Shown here in pieces: positions 10,674 through 23,265 of a stretch of DNA of 64,000 bases. The notes under the pieces were generated by a model. It had not been told where the DNA came from. It worked only from the letters and a program-made list of their open reading frames with translations, and did not search any database. The number at the start of each line of letters is the position of its first letter. Position 1 is the stretch's first letter. The stretch comes from Pseudovirgaria hyperparasitica (lineage: Eukaryota; Ascomycota; Dothideomycetes; Acrospermales; Acrospermaceae): assembly GCF_010093815.1 (NCBI RefSeq), contig NW_022985555.1, positions 62,001-126,000 on the forward strand, read 5' to 3'. A program made the position numbers and the translations under genes.

Positions 10674-12558
10674 ATCCTGTCACAGAATCATAGGCTTTGT
10701 GTGTGTATATGTGTCTATGTTTGTATCATATATAGAGGGACCAATAGTTCTTATCACAACACCATCATTTGCTACCGGCAGTCACCCAAGGGCTCTCTTT
10801 ATAACATCACATCTACCTACATCAGTTCCACCACGCATGTATCACTCCCGTGCCACCCGTGTCACAGACACACCATCATCATCATCATCATCATTCATTC
10901 ACCAAACTATTCGTCGCGTGCTCAATGCCTCGATGCCATGGAAAGGCACAGCAAGGCAGTCATCATCGATTCATCCCACGCACACAGCCATAGCAGCACA
11001 GCACTCACTCACCTATGCGGCGTTCAGGAGTGGTGCGAGGAAGGCATCTCGAATGTCTCTCAACTAGTACATTGCTACTCGCTCGTCTGCTGCCCTGATT
11101 GCTCGGGGGCACAACATGCGTGTTTCACGAACAGAGAAAAAAAGTAAAAAATGTTTTGGATGCCTTGGTGGCCTGGGCGCCAGTCAACGAGGATCATCGG
11201 TACAAAATAGGGAGAAGCGAAACTGTGCCACAGCAGCCCTAATTATTACCGCGTACGTATTGAATGCCTCCATTGGTAAATTATACAGAGTCTTTTCCGC
11301 AACGCCACAATCAGTCAGTCCTTGGCAACACGGTGTACTCAAAAGGCTGGCAGTCTGACATCTCGGCCGAGGCGTGGATGGATATGGTTTGTTGTTGTTG
11401 TTGTTGATGATGTTGTCGACAAACACGGAAACATCATCATCTTTCTCCAACCACGTACGTTCAGAGTGCTTCTCTGTCTCTCAATACGGCGCACATACCC
11501 GAAATCGTGCAGACCCGGCGTTTCAATTTGGACGACAACAGCAGTGCAGCAGCCCTTTCCACCCCCCCAAAACCAATATGCAGTCATCCAATGCCCGTCT
11601 CGCAGCAATCACAACTCGCAAAAAAGCCAAAAAACCGAAAAAAACAAAAAAGGAAAGCTCCCAGCAATGCCGCATCCCGGCACATGCACGAGAAAGAAGA
11701 AGGAGGAGAAAAAAATCCCCCGACCCGCGCCCATCCTAGCAGAAGCAGAAGACGAACACCCGAGAAAACTATAGCAACTAGGTAGGTAGGTAGTGTAGGC
11801 TGGTAGATAATTAGGTGGGTGGTGATACAGACAAGGAAAGGCTGTAAGAAAATACTGTATTGTCCCAAAAAAGAAAAAAAAAAAGAGATGGACTGCCCTG
11901 CGCCACATTGAGTAATACCTACTACTTTCGCTTTCGGCCTTAAGCAAGCATCCGGATGTGCGGTGTGCAACTGCATTGGTCAACTCCTACTCCTCCTCCT
12001 CCTCTTCCTCCCCGATGGTCCAAACTCCAAAGCATTGCTTTTCTCCCGCGCCGCCGCCGCGTGTCAGGCCTTCTAGTTCTCCGCGGGCGGACGGGTCAGA
12101 CATACTTCAGCTTGTCCAAGCCATAGGGCCTGGCCGGCCGAGCTTCCTACCCCATCACGTATTCACTTGAACAGGGGCGCCTCGGCCGATGTGGTCGTGG
12201 CCGCCATTCAATCAGCACTTGATATTAGGTGAGAAGGTGGTGGTAGTAGGCATGTGTACACGGTCGTGATGGAAGTTGCATCTACATGCATATCAATGCA
12301 TATATTGATGCGGGTGCCTCGTTGTCAATGGACCGAATACTGGATGCCATATTCAAAATGGCATGACGTGAAGTTCGAGGTCACACATATCTACTTCAAA
12401 AGTTCTATAGACCGAATACAGATACCCTGAGTCCATAGTATCGATCAAGCAATACTACACGTATTGCCGCGCTCGTCACCTGTCATAATCCCGATATATA
12501 GCCATACCGAGTAAAACCACTCCAAGATAGACCCGATGCTTTCCCATCCTAATTATCG
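10674..12558. other. Intergenic with microsatellites, no gene seen
   Basis: About 1.9 kb lies between the deaminase start and the 3' end of the zinc-cluster gene. It holds a (CAT)7 tract near 10874-10894, a TTG tract near 11388-11406, a purine-rich A/G stretch near 11620-11720, a GTAG-repeat patch near 11780-11795, a poly-A-like run near 11866-11884 and a CTC tract near 11988-12010. The ORFs across it are driven by these tracts. I do not support any gene. Confidence 0.5.
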
Positions 12559-15089
12559 TTACCAAAGATTGAACGAAACATCATTATTCGCAAGATATAA
12601 TAGATTCGAAAACGAATCTGGCCCAACAAGATCACCACTATTGTTATATGGATTCGCTGCATATGCCATGCCCCCATGCATATCGTCCTGTGGGTTTCGT
12701 AGTGTAGGATCCAGCTCTACCTGGTTCGTTGGATTGGGCAAAAAGGTATTTGGGAACTGCGGATTGAACGTGTTTGCATATGGCACGGCCTGGGAAATGT
12801 CGTTCTCGGGTGCGGGGGGTGCCGGGGGCGGCGGGGCTCGTGCATAGTAAGGGTGGGCTGTGGCAGGGGCATGTGTATTGTTGTTTAGGTGATGTTGGTT
12901 TCGCACTTCGTGGTGTTGTTGCTGAACAGTTGGATGTTGACGGGATGCATCGGGTTGTTGCTGTTCAGAGGCTTTCTTGCCGTGGCCCTCAGAGTAGCGC
13001 TTGACGAAGTTTGTGACGTCGAAGCCACGCACACGTTTGGTTGAGGCGCCGTCGTGGTCCTGGGTGTCGGCTTTGCGTTTGTTGCTGTCAAATTCCGGGG
13101 CCTGACGGGCTACGCGCTCGGCCTCCTTAAGCAGGGCAGTCAGGAGACGAGCACCTCGGATGGCTATCATGCTATTATGACAGTTTTGTAGAATCTCATT
13201 GGCCTCCTCGATCAGGCGACGGTGTTCACCGTATTCCTTGTCCGCAGGCTGACGATACAGAATGTCGAGACTGAGTATGATTGCTGCAGCGACTGAGAAA
13301 GCCTGATGAATCCAGAAAACAGGCCCATCCTCCCGTACGACAGCTTTGTACTCCCTGATAATGGTCTTCGCACAATTGAGGCAAGTCCTCCGGGTGAAGG
13401 CAAATGCAGGGTTGGTGAAGCTTGGCCCCAGAAATTTCCGATGCACCATAATGATCTTGTGATTGCCGCTGATGGCCAGCGCCCTCCGCGCCCAGGGCAC
13501 GAAATGGGGGCAATTGCGCTCCATGGGTATATCAGTCTGGAATAAAGGATTACCAGACGAAAAGACATTACGTATCTCCTTGTCAAACCTGATGACCTGT
13601 TCATATTTCGTATATGGCGTGTTGTTTTCGCTCAAAGCGTCCTGTAACCGAGGCATCAGAGCCGCAAGTCTGCTGTGTACACGACAAAAACTTGTCATGG
13701 TTGGTATCGACTCTGGAAGGCTTTCCATGTCATCATCGTTACAGTTTTTAGGTAGCTCAGATGTCGAGTAGAGAGGGTTGATGAGATATGCTTCGGAGAA
13801 TGGTATCGAAAACCAATCCTGTGTACACAGTTGCAACCAGGTTCGTCGACCGGTCTCCTTCTCTACGACACTACCACGAGCCTCGTTGTTTAGTTTGTGT
13901 AGACCTAGGCCTTGGGCCAATTTTGTTGCTGCGGCTAGCAGGACCGATTGATTATTTGAATAGCCGAGAGTGTGAGCAGCCAGTGTCAGAGTGGCTATGG
14001 CCTGTACCGAGTGTACGGAATGACGCATCGTATACTCGCCAATGTTTAGGCAGATCATGACTGCTCTGAACCACCTCTTAGATAACATTTCCTGCTCTTT
14101 CTCCTGGAAACCCCACATTCTGGCAGTATTACCAGGCGCGGACGCGAGACTAACAGTCAAGACGGAGAAAAGTAGCGCGACCCATTGTAGGTCGACGCCT
14201 TCCTGTACAATGGACCCGTTGTGAGTGCCCAAGAAGTCCTCAAGCTGTTTCTTAAAGGTGGGACCGAAGAAAGAACCATGGTACCACAGAACATGAAGAA
14301 GGTGATACTCCACAAGATACCACAACTGACGCGGATCAGGTAGCAGCAATTGTAGTAGACTGAGTTGAGAATGCTCAATTGGCTCAATGTTGTCTAGCGA
14401 TAGTGTTGTACGCGCATCACCAAGCTCGCCTGTTCGGTTTATTCCATAGTGACTTTGCGAAGAGGCGACTGTGTTATAATCGGGATTCTTCCTACGGCCC
14501 CAGGCAAGGAACTCCAGTATGGTGGCGGCATCTTCTATTTCGGATGTGTTCAGGTGTGTTTTGGCTGAGGGTTCGGTGTGATTTCGCTGCAAGGCGGGAA
14601 GTGGTTTCATAGGTGCAACCGGCGCTACATCCAATACATCAGTACTATGGCCGTTGCGCATATAGCAGTATGGTACCTGTTGGTGTGGCTACTCCGAGAT
14701 GCCGTTCAGGTACATGGCGACCGGTACTGGTGTTATTGCCTTGAAGAGCAGCTTCGAGCTCCGCGATGCGCCGCCGCAAGCCATCTACTACTATTGGATC
14801 ACTACCAGTATGAGAGCCATATGAAGAGGTATGAGGTATTTCATGACGTGTGGCTTCATGGTGCACGACCGATTGATCTCGAGGGAACTGGGGTTTGTCG
14901 ACATCGTCGTCCCGCGTACAAGCATCTTGAACGCCTCTGAGTATGGGATTAGAAACAGCCACATGGAACCAATGGTAACAACACTCACTTTCGTATACAG
15001 TTATTACACGGGATCTCCTTATTGCACTTGACCTTACGTCTTGTGCATGCCGAGCAAGCCAAACGCTTTCGGTTGACGGCGGTCGACAT
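12559..15089 (-). CDS. Zn2Cys6 fungal-specific transcription factor
   Basis: Three exons, 15089-14989, 14936-14677 and 14624-12559, give 808 aa. Exon 1 carries most of the zinc cluster: Cys 12, 15, 22, 28 and 31, with the sixth (C40, GVQDAC) in exon 2 across a 52-nt intron. The second intron, also 52 nt, has GTACCA at its donor, a TACTGAT branch site and a GTAG acceptor. A short coiled coil follows near DGLRRRIAELEAAL. The middle region is the helical fungal-specific factor domain (YLVEYHLLHVLWYHGSFF; RRTWLQLCTQDWFSIPF). The last 150 residues are Lys/Arg-, Gln-, His-, Pro- and Asn-rich and look like an activation tail. I do not recognise a specific ortholog. The DNA-binding class is certain; the target genes are unknown. 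Confidence 0.88.
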
Positions 15090-16445
15090 CGCTCACGTTC
15101 CAGGTTATGGTCGGCCGAGAGTGGGTACGGGTGACTGGACCCTATGGGAGCGTTTAGCGTTCAGCCCGTATAGACGGGACGGTATTAGAGTACATGGCGA
15201 TATTGCGGAGACGATGGCACTGCTGTTCAAATGCGCGATGTAAGGAATTAGAGTGGTGTTGAGTTCGTTGGGTCGGGGATGGTGTGACTACGACCTAATC
15301 TCCCGCGCGAAAGATCAAGCGGCCAACACCCCTACCTTCTTCGACTTGCGCGCTTCGTCAGGCCGGCTAAGGGCCGCTGCCGATCCCATCTCCTCGGCAC
15401 TCGGCCGAAGGTTGTTCCTACCCTCCTCACTGGTATCAGAATCGCAGTACAGATTATTCGAGACATGTCTTGTCTATGAACAGTACTATCTAGAATCCAG
15501 TCTACAATAATGAAGAGATAATGCAATTTCTATCGAACGGTCTGCGCTCAGAGTCTGGGGTATTTAACATGACACTGTACATTCCCACGTCTCAAAGGCA
15601 CATCCAAAGTTACATCCAACATCCACTACTACCACACTGTGCATACAGCGTTCATATATGTTGGAAAACTACATTCATGGCCTTGTTCTGCATCAGTAGC
15701 CCTGGGGTATTCAATATGACACTGCAAATTCCCCCGGTCTAAGAGGCACATCTAAAATTACATCCCCTGATAGAATGTGCGTACTGCATTTGTGTATTTT
15801 GGTGGGCTACAATCATGGCCTTGTTTTGCGATCAAGCAGTTGGCGGGAAGGGATGTGTGCATTATCAGTGTAACAGGCGCAGCGCATGGATGAATGAATT
15901 ACAAAAGATGTCTGTTGGTCTCTTATTCCTCCTCCGAGCTGGAGGAGAAGCTTACCTGCAGGGAAATGAGATCCATCAGGTCATGGTCACAGGCAGCGAG
16001 CACGCGCAGTGATAGTTCTGATCTATTTTCAAAGGTAACAAACTGACATACAAAATCCACAAAAGTTCTATCAGTCTACAATTTGGTCCTGTATCGGTGT
16101 ATGACTCGACTGGATCAAGCATACCTTCTACAAACTACATCCGTTGGCAATTTCCATGGAAATCCGGCTATAAACAATCCTGGATCCTTGGGACCAAAGT
16201 GGCTGGCCATGATGGTCCAAATGATAAGTCCTTGGTATGGTCCATTATCACAAGGCATGTTCCTGGGCTGCAAGAGGTCCTGGGGAGATGCAAGCGATGA
16301 GCTCTACCTGAGCTTTCATCCTTGACTTGGATTTGCCCAGCCTGGGTTAAGATCCAATGATTGAAATCCTTGGGGTGCATACTAACCTGAGATGCGAAGG
16401 TCGATTTTATCGAGAAGATTAAGCCGTGCGCCAATCATAGCAAGT
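15090..16445. other. Intergenic, includes a diverged tandem duplication
   Basis: The shared stretch between the zinc-cluster gene start and the 3' end of the C2H2 gene is 1.36 kb. Apart from the duplication listed separately, I see only short unsupported ORFs. The right part should be the C2H2 3' untranslated region. Confidence 0.5.
15555..15842 (+). repeat. Imperfect tandem duplication, unit about 147 bp
   Basis: Two head-to-tail copies start at 15555 and 15702. Both begin CTGGGGTATT, share ATGACACTG, AGGCACATC and ATTACATCC-like blocks, and end near ATCATGGCCTTGTT followed by TGC and ATCA. The copies differ by scattered substitutions and small gaps, mostly C/T and G/A changes. No coding capacity is preserved. 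It may be a local slippage duplication or part of a lost repeat. Confidence 0.75.
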
Positions 16446-18037
16446 TCAACCGGAAGCAGGCATGTGTGCTCGCATAATGTCTTTGAGGAGGTCGGACGCT
16501 TTCATGAAGTCGGCATAACCGGTGTCGTCGTTGGGGTCCTGAACTTTTTCAAGAAGTTGGAAGACAACCTTCCGCTGGGCAGTGAACTTCTTGGCAAGAA
16601 GTTCTTTCTGTTGCTTGGCAGCCTCTTCCGCCTTCTGGGCGCTCTGATCGACAACAGGTGACTTGGCAGCCTTTTGTCGTTTCTCGGGAATTTCATCGGG
16701 AGTGTCAGTGGCTTTACGTTTACGGTTGCCTTGGCGCTTCGTAGAGTTGTTTGTTGTGGAGGGTGTTGCATCTTGCTCAAGCGGGGAAGCACTTCCGGTG
16801 TAGTCGTGCACTCGTTTCATATGGTCAAACAAGTTGTAACGACGTGGAAAACCATTGCCAGGCAGGGAACGCTCGCAGTCGGGAAAGGAGCAGAGGTGAG
16901 GCTTAGAGCCATGGCCGTGCATTCCATGAGCCTCACGCTCATGGCGAAGGAGACAGGCAGTGGATGAGAAGGGAGTGTTGGCGCACGATGCCACCTTGCA
17001 TCGAAAAGGTCGAAGGTGCGAATCGACGTACTTGTCGTAGTTGCATTTGAGCTTTGTTGGCTTGTGTGTGCAACCAGCTTCACCTTCGTGGGGGCAATGG
17101 TACTTGTCGTCTTCTGGATTGGGTAAGGCCGAGTACAGAGGATGAGTCCGGGCCAGTTTTGTACTTTCGGCATCTTCGAGGCTGTTGGTAGAGGAAGCAT
17201 CCTCTTCGGCTTCCTCATAGTAAACTTCTGTGTCGGTAACCTTGCTGTTTTGAGTCACATCCAGCGTCTCCTCAGGGCTGAAAGGGCTGTTAGAAGCATA
17301 TTTAGAGTACACAGGGCGGGCACTGACCTTTGGAAGGTGAAGTAATTGTTGGGTGGGAAAGCCTGCTGGCTCATGGTGCCTGATGGCCATGTAATCGGGG
17401 ATGAGTCGTGGTAGATCATGGGCGTTGCATATGTACTGAACGGATATGGGCCACTGTAAGTCTGAGCATCAGTAGTAGGCCAGTGGGCTTGAGCATCAGA
17501 TGTGAAGTCAAAAGCCGGTACACTAGAAAATGCATCGGCGTTATTGAAGTCTCCGATCGCACTCCGGCTAGAACCAGACTCGCTTGTAGGAAGCGTTATT
17601 TGGCCAAGATCCGAAACAGGGCCTTGGAATGGGATAAAAGATTCAGAGCTTAAGGAAGGAGAACATAGAGAACTGGAATATGCAGGATATTGGGCCTTGA
17701 GGTCCTGGCTGTGGCCCACTGTCCCGTCAGGGTAAGTAGCCCTCCTCGATGTGTCGGGTTGGCTCATGTAAGCGCTGTCGTTCATATCTGAAGCTGCTGA
17801 GCTGCCACCGTCCTTGGAAAGAAATTGGTCCTGGATGTATGCCATTTCGGAAAAGTCTTCCACGGGAAACTGTCCTGACTGGATCCACACGGCAGTATCC
17901 AACTCTGTCAAGGAAAATGATCCAACAGGCTCGCTGAAATAACCGTAAGTTAGTCGTGTACCTCGAATGGCTGAATGACGTTTGCAGGTTTGAACAAATG
18001 AAAGATACATGATGCCAAAGTATACAGGGAAAGCCAT
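16446..18037 (-). CDS. C2H2 zinc-finger protein, probable transcription factor
   Basis: I place three exons at 18037-18009, 17933-17328 and 17277-16446, giving 488 aa. The last intron (50 nt, GTCAGT..TTCTAAC..CAG) is secure. The first (75 nt, GTATCT donor, CTAAC..TTTCAG acceptor) is less so, and the extreme N-terminus may differ. Residues 1-210 are Ser/Pro/Tyr-rich and disordered. Three finger-like units lie at about 273-371: a first with Cys pair C-x7-C (YHCPHEGEAGC), a second FRCKVASC with paired His, and a third HLCSFPDC ending DHMKRVH. A basic patch (NRKRKATD, EKRQKAAK) looks like a nuclear signal and is followed by a helix/coiled-coil tail with LLAKKF. This is a common Pezizomycotina architecture, and I know of no assigned target. 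Confidence 0.82.
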
Positions 18038-21000
18038 GTTAGTTCACGTCCGTGGTCCTGACACGCATTAGTATACATTCAGTATGGCTATATCGTATGT
18101 ACATACCGGTCTCATGGTCTCTGAGCGTAGAACCTGGGATTAGAGCAGGCCAGTTCCAGCTGCTGCTTGTGTTAAAAGGCCAGAGGATTGACAGGAGCAC
18201 CACCAGGTGGAAGGACCAGGAGGTACAAGGAATGCCAGTAAAACTGTGGTGGAGAACAATCAGGAAATCAAGAACCAGTTAGGTATTGGCCACGATCCAG
18301 TGGAAGGACACCCGGAGGAGCAATTACAAGCCAGGTCTCACCAGTTCGTTTCCACAAAGACTTCACCGGCTAGAAGTTAGTGTATGATCAAGCATGATGA
18401 TGACCATGATTTTGCCACAGTATACGTACCACGACAAATGGATATCCTGTGGATCCTGATGGTTTTGCCAGCTCAAGAGAGCTTGGCAATCCGCGGGAGC
18501 CTCCATGGCAGGCGGGATTACGGAACCGGCAAAACAAGGGCATTGGTCAGGTCCATCGCGTCAACCGAACCATCATGTAGTCCGCAGTCGCTAAGGCCAT
18601 AGAAGCATCACTGGTCAGGTAAAGGGCAAAAGCATAGAGATAGAGGACAGAGATTGTGCCAGTAAACTGACAAGATCTCGTCCCACTCTTCACTCAGCTC
18701 GGGATCAGGCACGGATGGGTGTGAATGGACACGGAGCAAATGACCTGGATCACGTTTTACGCACATGGACAAGTCCACTGCTGGGAACCTTGGGATTATC
18801 GAACTTCATCAATAGGCCAGTGGAACCAAAGCCGGACAGGCAGGAAACTTCAGGTAGCAAGGCCAGAGTAATGGTTCGATTGTTGTTTGCGACGATGTCG
18901 AGTCGCATAGTGTCCTTGAGCTTACCTTTGACATAATCGATACCTTGTAAGTGTATAGCGATTGTGTCGACCTGGTACCTTCAGAGCAATCCGTGTGGTT
19001 TCGTCGTCAGTCCTGGTGGCCTTGAAGGTCCTGCAAATCCAGATAACGTAGGCCATAAAGTGGTCCAATCCTCGGCGGGTATCTGTATGGCAACCCGCAA
19101 TGGCAAAAAAAAGCAGACTTTGATACAAGGAGAATTACATGAATATCAGATACAGGAATACAAGGCAATGCAGAGTGGAGAAGACTGAAAAACCGTCGGG
19201 TAATACCTGGTAGAGACGGGTCCTTTCTCGCGGTTGCGAGTGTTCATCATGGGTCCGATGGATATGAATGTGATACCTTGAAAAACCTCTGGATGGCGGA
19301 TATGAACGCTCAGTGTGTCGAGGTCGATTTGATGGGTGGTTGGTAGGGAGAATTGTTGGAGAACCAAAAAGTGGTGAGCGTAGGAAGTAGAGACGTGAGG
19401 GGTGTAAGAGACAGATGACGGGAAAATGGGTGGGGGTGGGCACGCGGTGGTTTAAAGGAAACAGGGAAGGGGGCCGACGTAAGCGAGCAGCGCGACGGGC
19501 TTGGAACACGGGAGGGGATGCAGCCCGCGCCGGTGCTTGGAGACTTTCAAGTTTAGGGGGGGGAAGTAGAGGAAAAGCAGAGAGACACGGGCTGGCGTGC
19601 TGGCGGGCTGACGGGCTGACCGGCTAAAGGGGTCAGGGTTTGACGTTTCGGCCAAGTTTGCTTGACGCTTGACCCTGCCATACCCTCCCTTTCCATGAGT
19701 GTTACGAATCGGGTGTAGTATCAATGTTTGTTTACTTACGTGGGAGTAATCTACATCGATGTCGTTACACAAAGGCCTTAGCTTGACCACTTGTGGACAT
19801 AATATACGTACATAGATGGTTTACTTGCTGATCAATAAACTGTTCATCCCTGCGATACCTTTACGTAGCGAAAACGAGCGTTGAGCAGCACGAGTCACGC
19901 CCCCCTTGGCTCCCTGTCAAGATCCTGTCTTCTTCCCACAAACTGACCAGTGACAAGTGATACTACTGACAGGCTGTGCTGAATCCTGATGCTGATGTGC
20001 ACACCGTCAGGGAAGTTCTCATCTCTCATCTCTGGAATTAATCATCACTTCTCTCAGAGTTCATTATTCAAATGAGGAAGTCACGGGCACCCGGCTGGCA
20101 CAGAGTACATATTCGATCTACAACAACAAACTCCAAGCTCCACCATGCTCTCACCATCGCGACTCATGATGGCAACCTCGTGCAGAATGTCCGTGTCAAT
20201 CTGTCCTTGTCCTTGTCCGTGTCCTTGTTCTTTGATCTTGATCTTGTTCTTGCTGTCGACACGGGTGGCACGGCTTGGTCGTCGCGCTGGCTATGATCGA
20301 GAAAACGCCAGTTAATACTGTACTATAGGTAACTACTGACTACTAACTACAATCAATCACGGCATCTTGAAATTCGAGCGGCTGCGGGACTTTTCGCTCC
20401 GCCCGTCGCACCGTCTGTGAGAACCGGGAGTTGCCTGTCTCTCATCTGCCGACTGAACCAAGCACTCATACTTACTGTACATACAAATTCTGTGACTTGC
20501 CGTGAAGAAACAAGGGCCGACAGTCGAACCCCCGTGGCCTTGCAATTATTCGCAATGGCCAGCGCACACTTGGTTTTCCCCAAATGCCCAAGTGTTGCAA
20601 CAGCTGATGCAGTCTAGTTTCCATCAAGGTTTGTCGTCGCACGTTGCATCATCCTGCATCCTCTTCGTAACCGGCGAGGATAGTCATGCCTCGTTGCCAT
20701 ATCCTGAAGCCCCGTTAGGTATCGACCTGCTCATCAATTCTCGATGTGGATGCGACAAACGTTCCTGGCATTCCTCGAATGCAAGTCGAAAATCATTACC
20801 ACAACTTGTTCTATACTCCTGATTACCTACAACAAGAACCAGGGTAATAGTTCTCGAAGAATTTTGTGCTGTGTGTACAGCCGAAAGCCCTGATAAAGAC
20901 CATGTTCATGTTTCTCTCATTTCTTCTGCTCTCTGGACTATCGAATCTCAATCCGAGACTAACGCAATATGACGATCGACGAGGCGGCAACTCAGAAATA

Positions 21001-22039
21001 GGAGCTTCGTCGCAGAGTGCCTGCCGACGACTTTTACGAATCGCGCATTGCATTACTAAATGATAAATTGTTGATGGCCATTACAAGAGCCTGCACTTTT
21101 GGTAACAAGATTGATGATCGAATCAATCTGAAATGGTGCATTTCGATCTTTATTGAAGTCGCAACACACGGTGGTGTGTAGTCAGCGTCAGTCACGGATA
21201 AGCGCTCACGGGCCTGTCCTAACGAGGCAAGAATCGCATCGGCCGCAACGGCACACCACTCCTCAACGTAAGCCATGTATTTGGAGCTGATTTTCGCGGG
21301 AGCGGTACAAAGTTCGACTGTTTCGCGCTTTGACCTTGTATGGGATTGTGGGGAGAAAGGTCAATGGCGTTGGTGAAGGGCCATTCAGCCACCTTTTTGT
21401 CGGCTTGGGATACGATCAACACGATCGTTCCGAGGTCACATCGCCATTCGCTCATTGCACTGGACGCGAATCAGAAACGCCAGACGGACGAAAGTTTATT
21501 CGACTCGAAACAATCAAGCCCGGTGTTCCCTGCGCCCACCACATCTTCTGCTGGAGCGATCCACAACACCGTTGTATTGCGCGTTTTAAGATAGCCCATG
21601 GCGCAACCCTCTTGTGTGAAACTTCAGTGATCTTCTTGATGAGCAAGAACTTTGGACATATTCGGCGAAGATTCCCCCCGTCGTCCCGTGTTCAGATTCA
21701 CCTCGGCTTTCGATCTTTGGGACGCGGAGAGGCGGTCTGTGGATCGACGCACATGAGCATCCTTATCGAGATAGTGACACGTGACACTCTGCCGTCCACT
21801 CCTCGCTAATATGTTCTTCCAGCTCCGAGCGTTACTCACGCCTCCACCAATCAGACCCACACGTAGCTGTATACTTTGACGGTTTGCACATCCCCCTCCA
21901 TAACGCAATAGGGTTCGGCGACCTGGACCAACCATGACAACCTGATCTGAGAACCATCTGCGTGTGCTCCAGATCGCGGATCGCGTGTATAACAATAGCA
22001 TTACTCACCCAGCATACACACACTCACAGCAATCTCACA
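18038..22039. other. 4-kb gene-poor stretch
   Basis: No supported gene lies between the C2H2 start and USE1. Composition is normal, not AT-rich, and the first 1.6 kb may be a long leader or promoter of the C2H2 gene. Between about 20823 and 22001 the minus strand has a run of short ORFs, one with RVGLIGGG resembling the nucleotide-binding start of a Rossmann-fold oxidoreductase. I could not assemble a consistent gene, so I leave it as unassigned. Confidence 0.4.
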
Positions 22040-23086
22040 ATGGCACGACTTGCCACTGCTGGCGCTCCACCCGGCGCCCCAGATACAACATCGATCAACC
22101 TCGAGCGCATCCTATCGCGGCTAGAGCGCACACTCCTCTCTTCAAACAGCGATCCAAAGCTACGCAGGTCAGGCTTCGAACGCACAAAGGTTGGCGCAGT
22201 AGGTTCATCCCACCGCACACGGTACATTTCCCTCCGTCTCACTCTTTCCCCCCCTCCCTCCTCCTCAACTGGTCCGCCGTTGACCCCCGTGCCGTAGAAT
22301 CTCGAGCACGCAAGATCGCTCCTGCTACGACTCGAACACGAGAGCGCCGATATCAAGATCCAGTCGAGGAAGCAGACCGTGCAGGCGGAGCTGCAGGCCC
22401 GCCGCGAGCAGATCAAGCGATTGACCCAGCGCCTGTACGAGCTCAACCAGCTCGACGACTCCGAGGGGGACTCGGAGTCCGACGAGGCCGATGATGATGA
22501 TGATGACGACGAGGACTTGTTCCCGTCATATGCGCCGGCGAAGCACGCCGAGGGCGGGCTCGAGACGTCGCATACACCGCAGAATGAAGCGCTGAGGGCC
22601 GCCGCGGAGAATCTGACGTCGTCGATCCGGGCCCGGAGGCCTCAAGCGGCGGCGGCGGCGACGACTGAAGCTGCTGCGACTTCGACGACGAGAGGGACGA
22701 CGACGGGCAGCACGCCGTTTCCTGCGTCGGGTAGACCTACTACGGAGACTACTACGACTGCGACGACAGAAGCCATGCTATCACATAACAGGGCCGAGCA
22801 GGAGGATCTTACGTCGTCGCTGTTCTCGATGGCACAGGCACTCAAGGCACAGAGCGTCAAGTTTGCTCAGACGCTAGACCTGGACAAAGAAGTGTTGAAC
22901 AAGACCATTGCAGGCCTGGACAAGAACACAGACGGCATGGACGCAGCTGGGCGGAAGATGGGCACCCTGCGACGGATGACCGAGGGCAAGGGCTGGTGGG
23001 CTCGGATGCAGCTATACGCAATCATAGCCGGATTGTGGTTTGTCGCGTTTGCCATTGTCTTCATACTGCCCAAGTTTAGATTCTGA
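22040..23086 (+). CDS. use1: USE1/SLT1 ER SNARE protein
   Basis: Two exons, 22040-22198 and 22298-23086, give 315 aa; the 99-nt intron runs GTAGGT..GTAG and keeps phase 0. The join reads FERTKVGA-NLEHARSLLL, matching the conserved N-terminus of Use1. Then come a coiled coil, an acidic stretch (DDDDDDDED), a low-complexity Ala/Thr linker, and a SNARE-like helix around LFSMAQALKAQSVKFAQTL. A C-terminal tail anchor of about 22 hydrophobic residues (YAIIAGLWFVAFAIVFIL) ends in PKFRF. Use1 is the ER SNARE that pairs with Ufe1 and Sec20 to receive COPI vesicles returning from the Golgi. The start lies in a good context (cacaATGGca). The gene converges on the epsilon-COP gene with 179 bp between stops. 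Confidence 0.9.
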
Positions 23087-23265
23087 GCGCGTTTGGGATA
23101 CGGCTGCATAGCGACGGCGCACACGGTATATTAGTCCACGATTTAAGAAATTATTCTATGTTCATATCTTTCTTATGGATCATGCCATGCCAGTGCCCAC
23201 AGACCAGCTTTTTGCTAGACATGACAAAAAAACCGCCCCTTCCATCCATGCATGCCCACTTCACC

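Noticed and set aside
10453-11147. Two plus-strand ORFs of about 200 codons
   Set aside because: The first part is antisense to exon 1 of the deaminase gene and the rest is driven by CAT and TCA microsatellites.
7938-15089. Possible secondary-metabolite cluster (dioxygenase, deaminase, zinc-cluster factor in a row)
   Set aside because: No polyketide synthase, peptide synthetase, terpene cyclase or similar backbone gene is present, and the spacers are ordinary.
20823-22001. Chain of minus-strand ORFs including RVGLIGGG, a possible Gfo/Idh-type oxidoreductase
   Set aside because: I could not find a set of introns giving a continuous recognisable domain. Kept only as a finding within the gene-free stretch.
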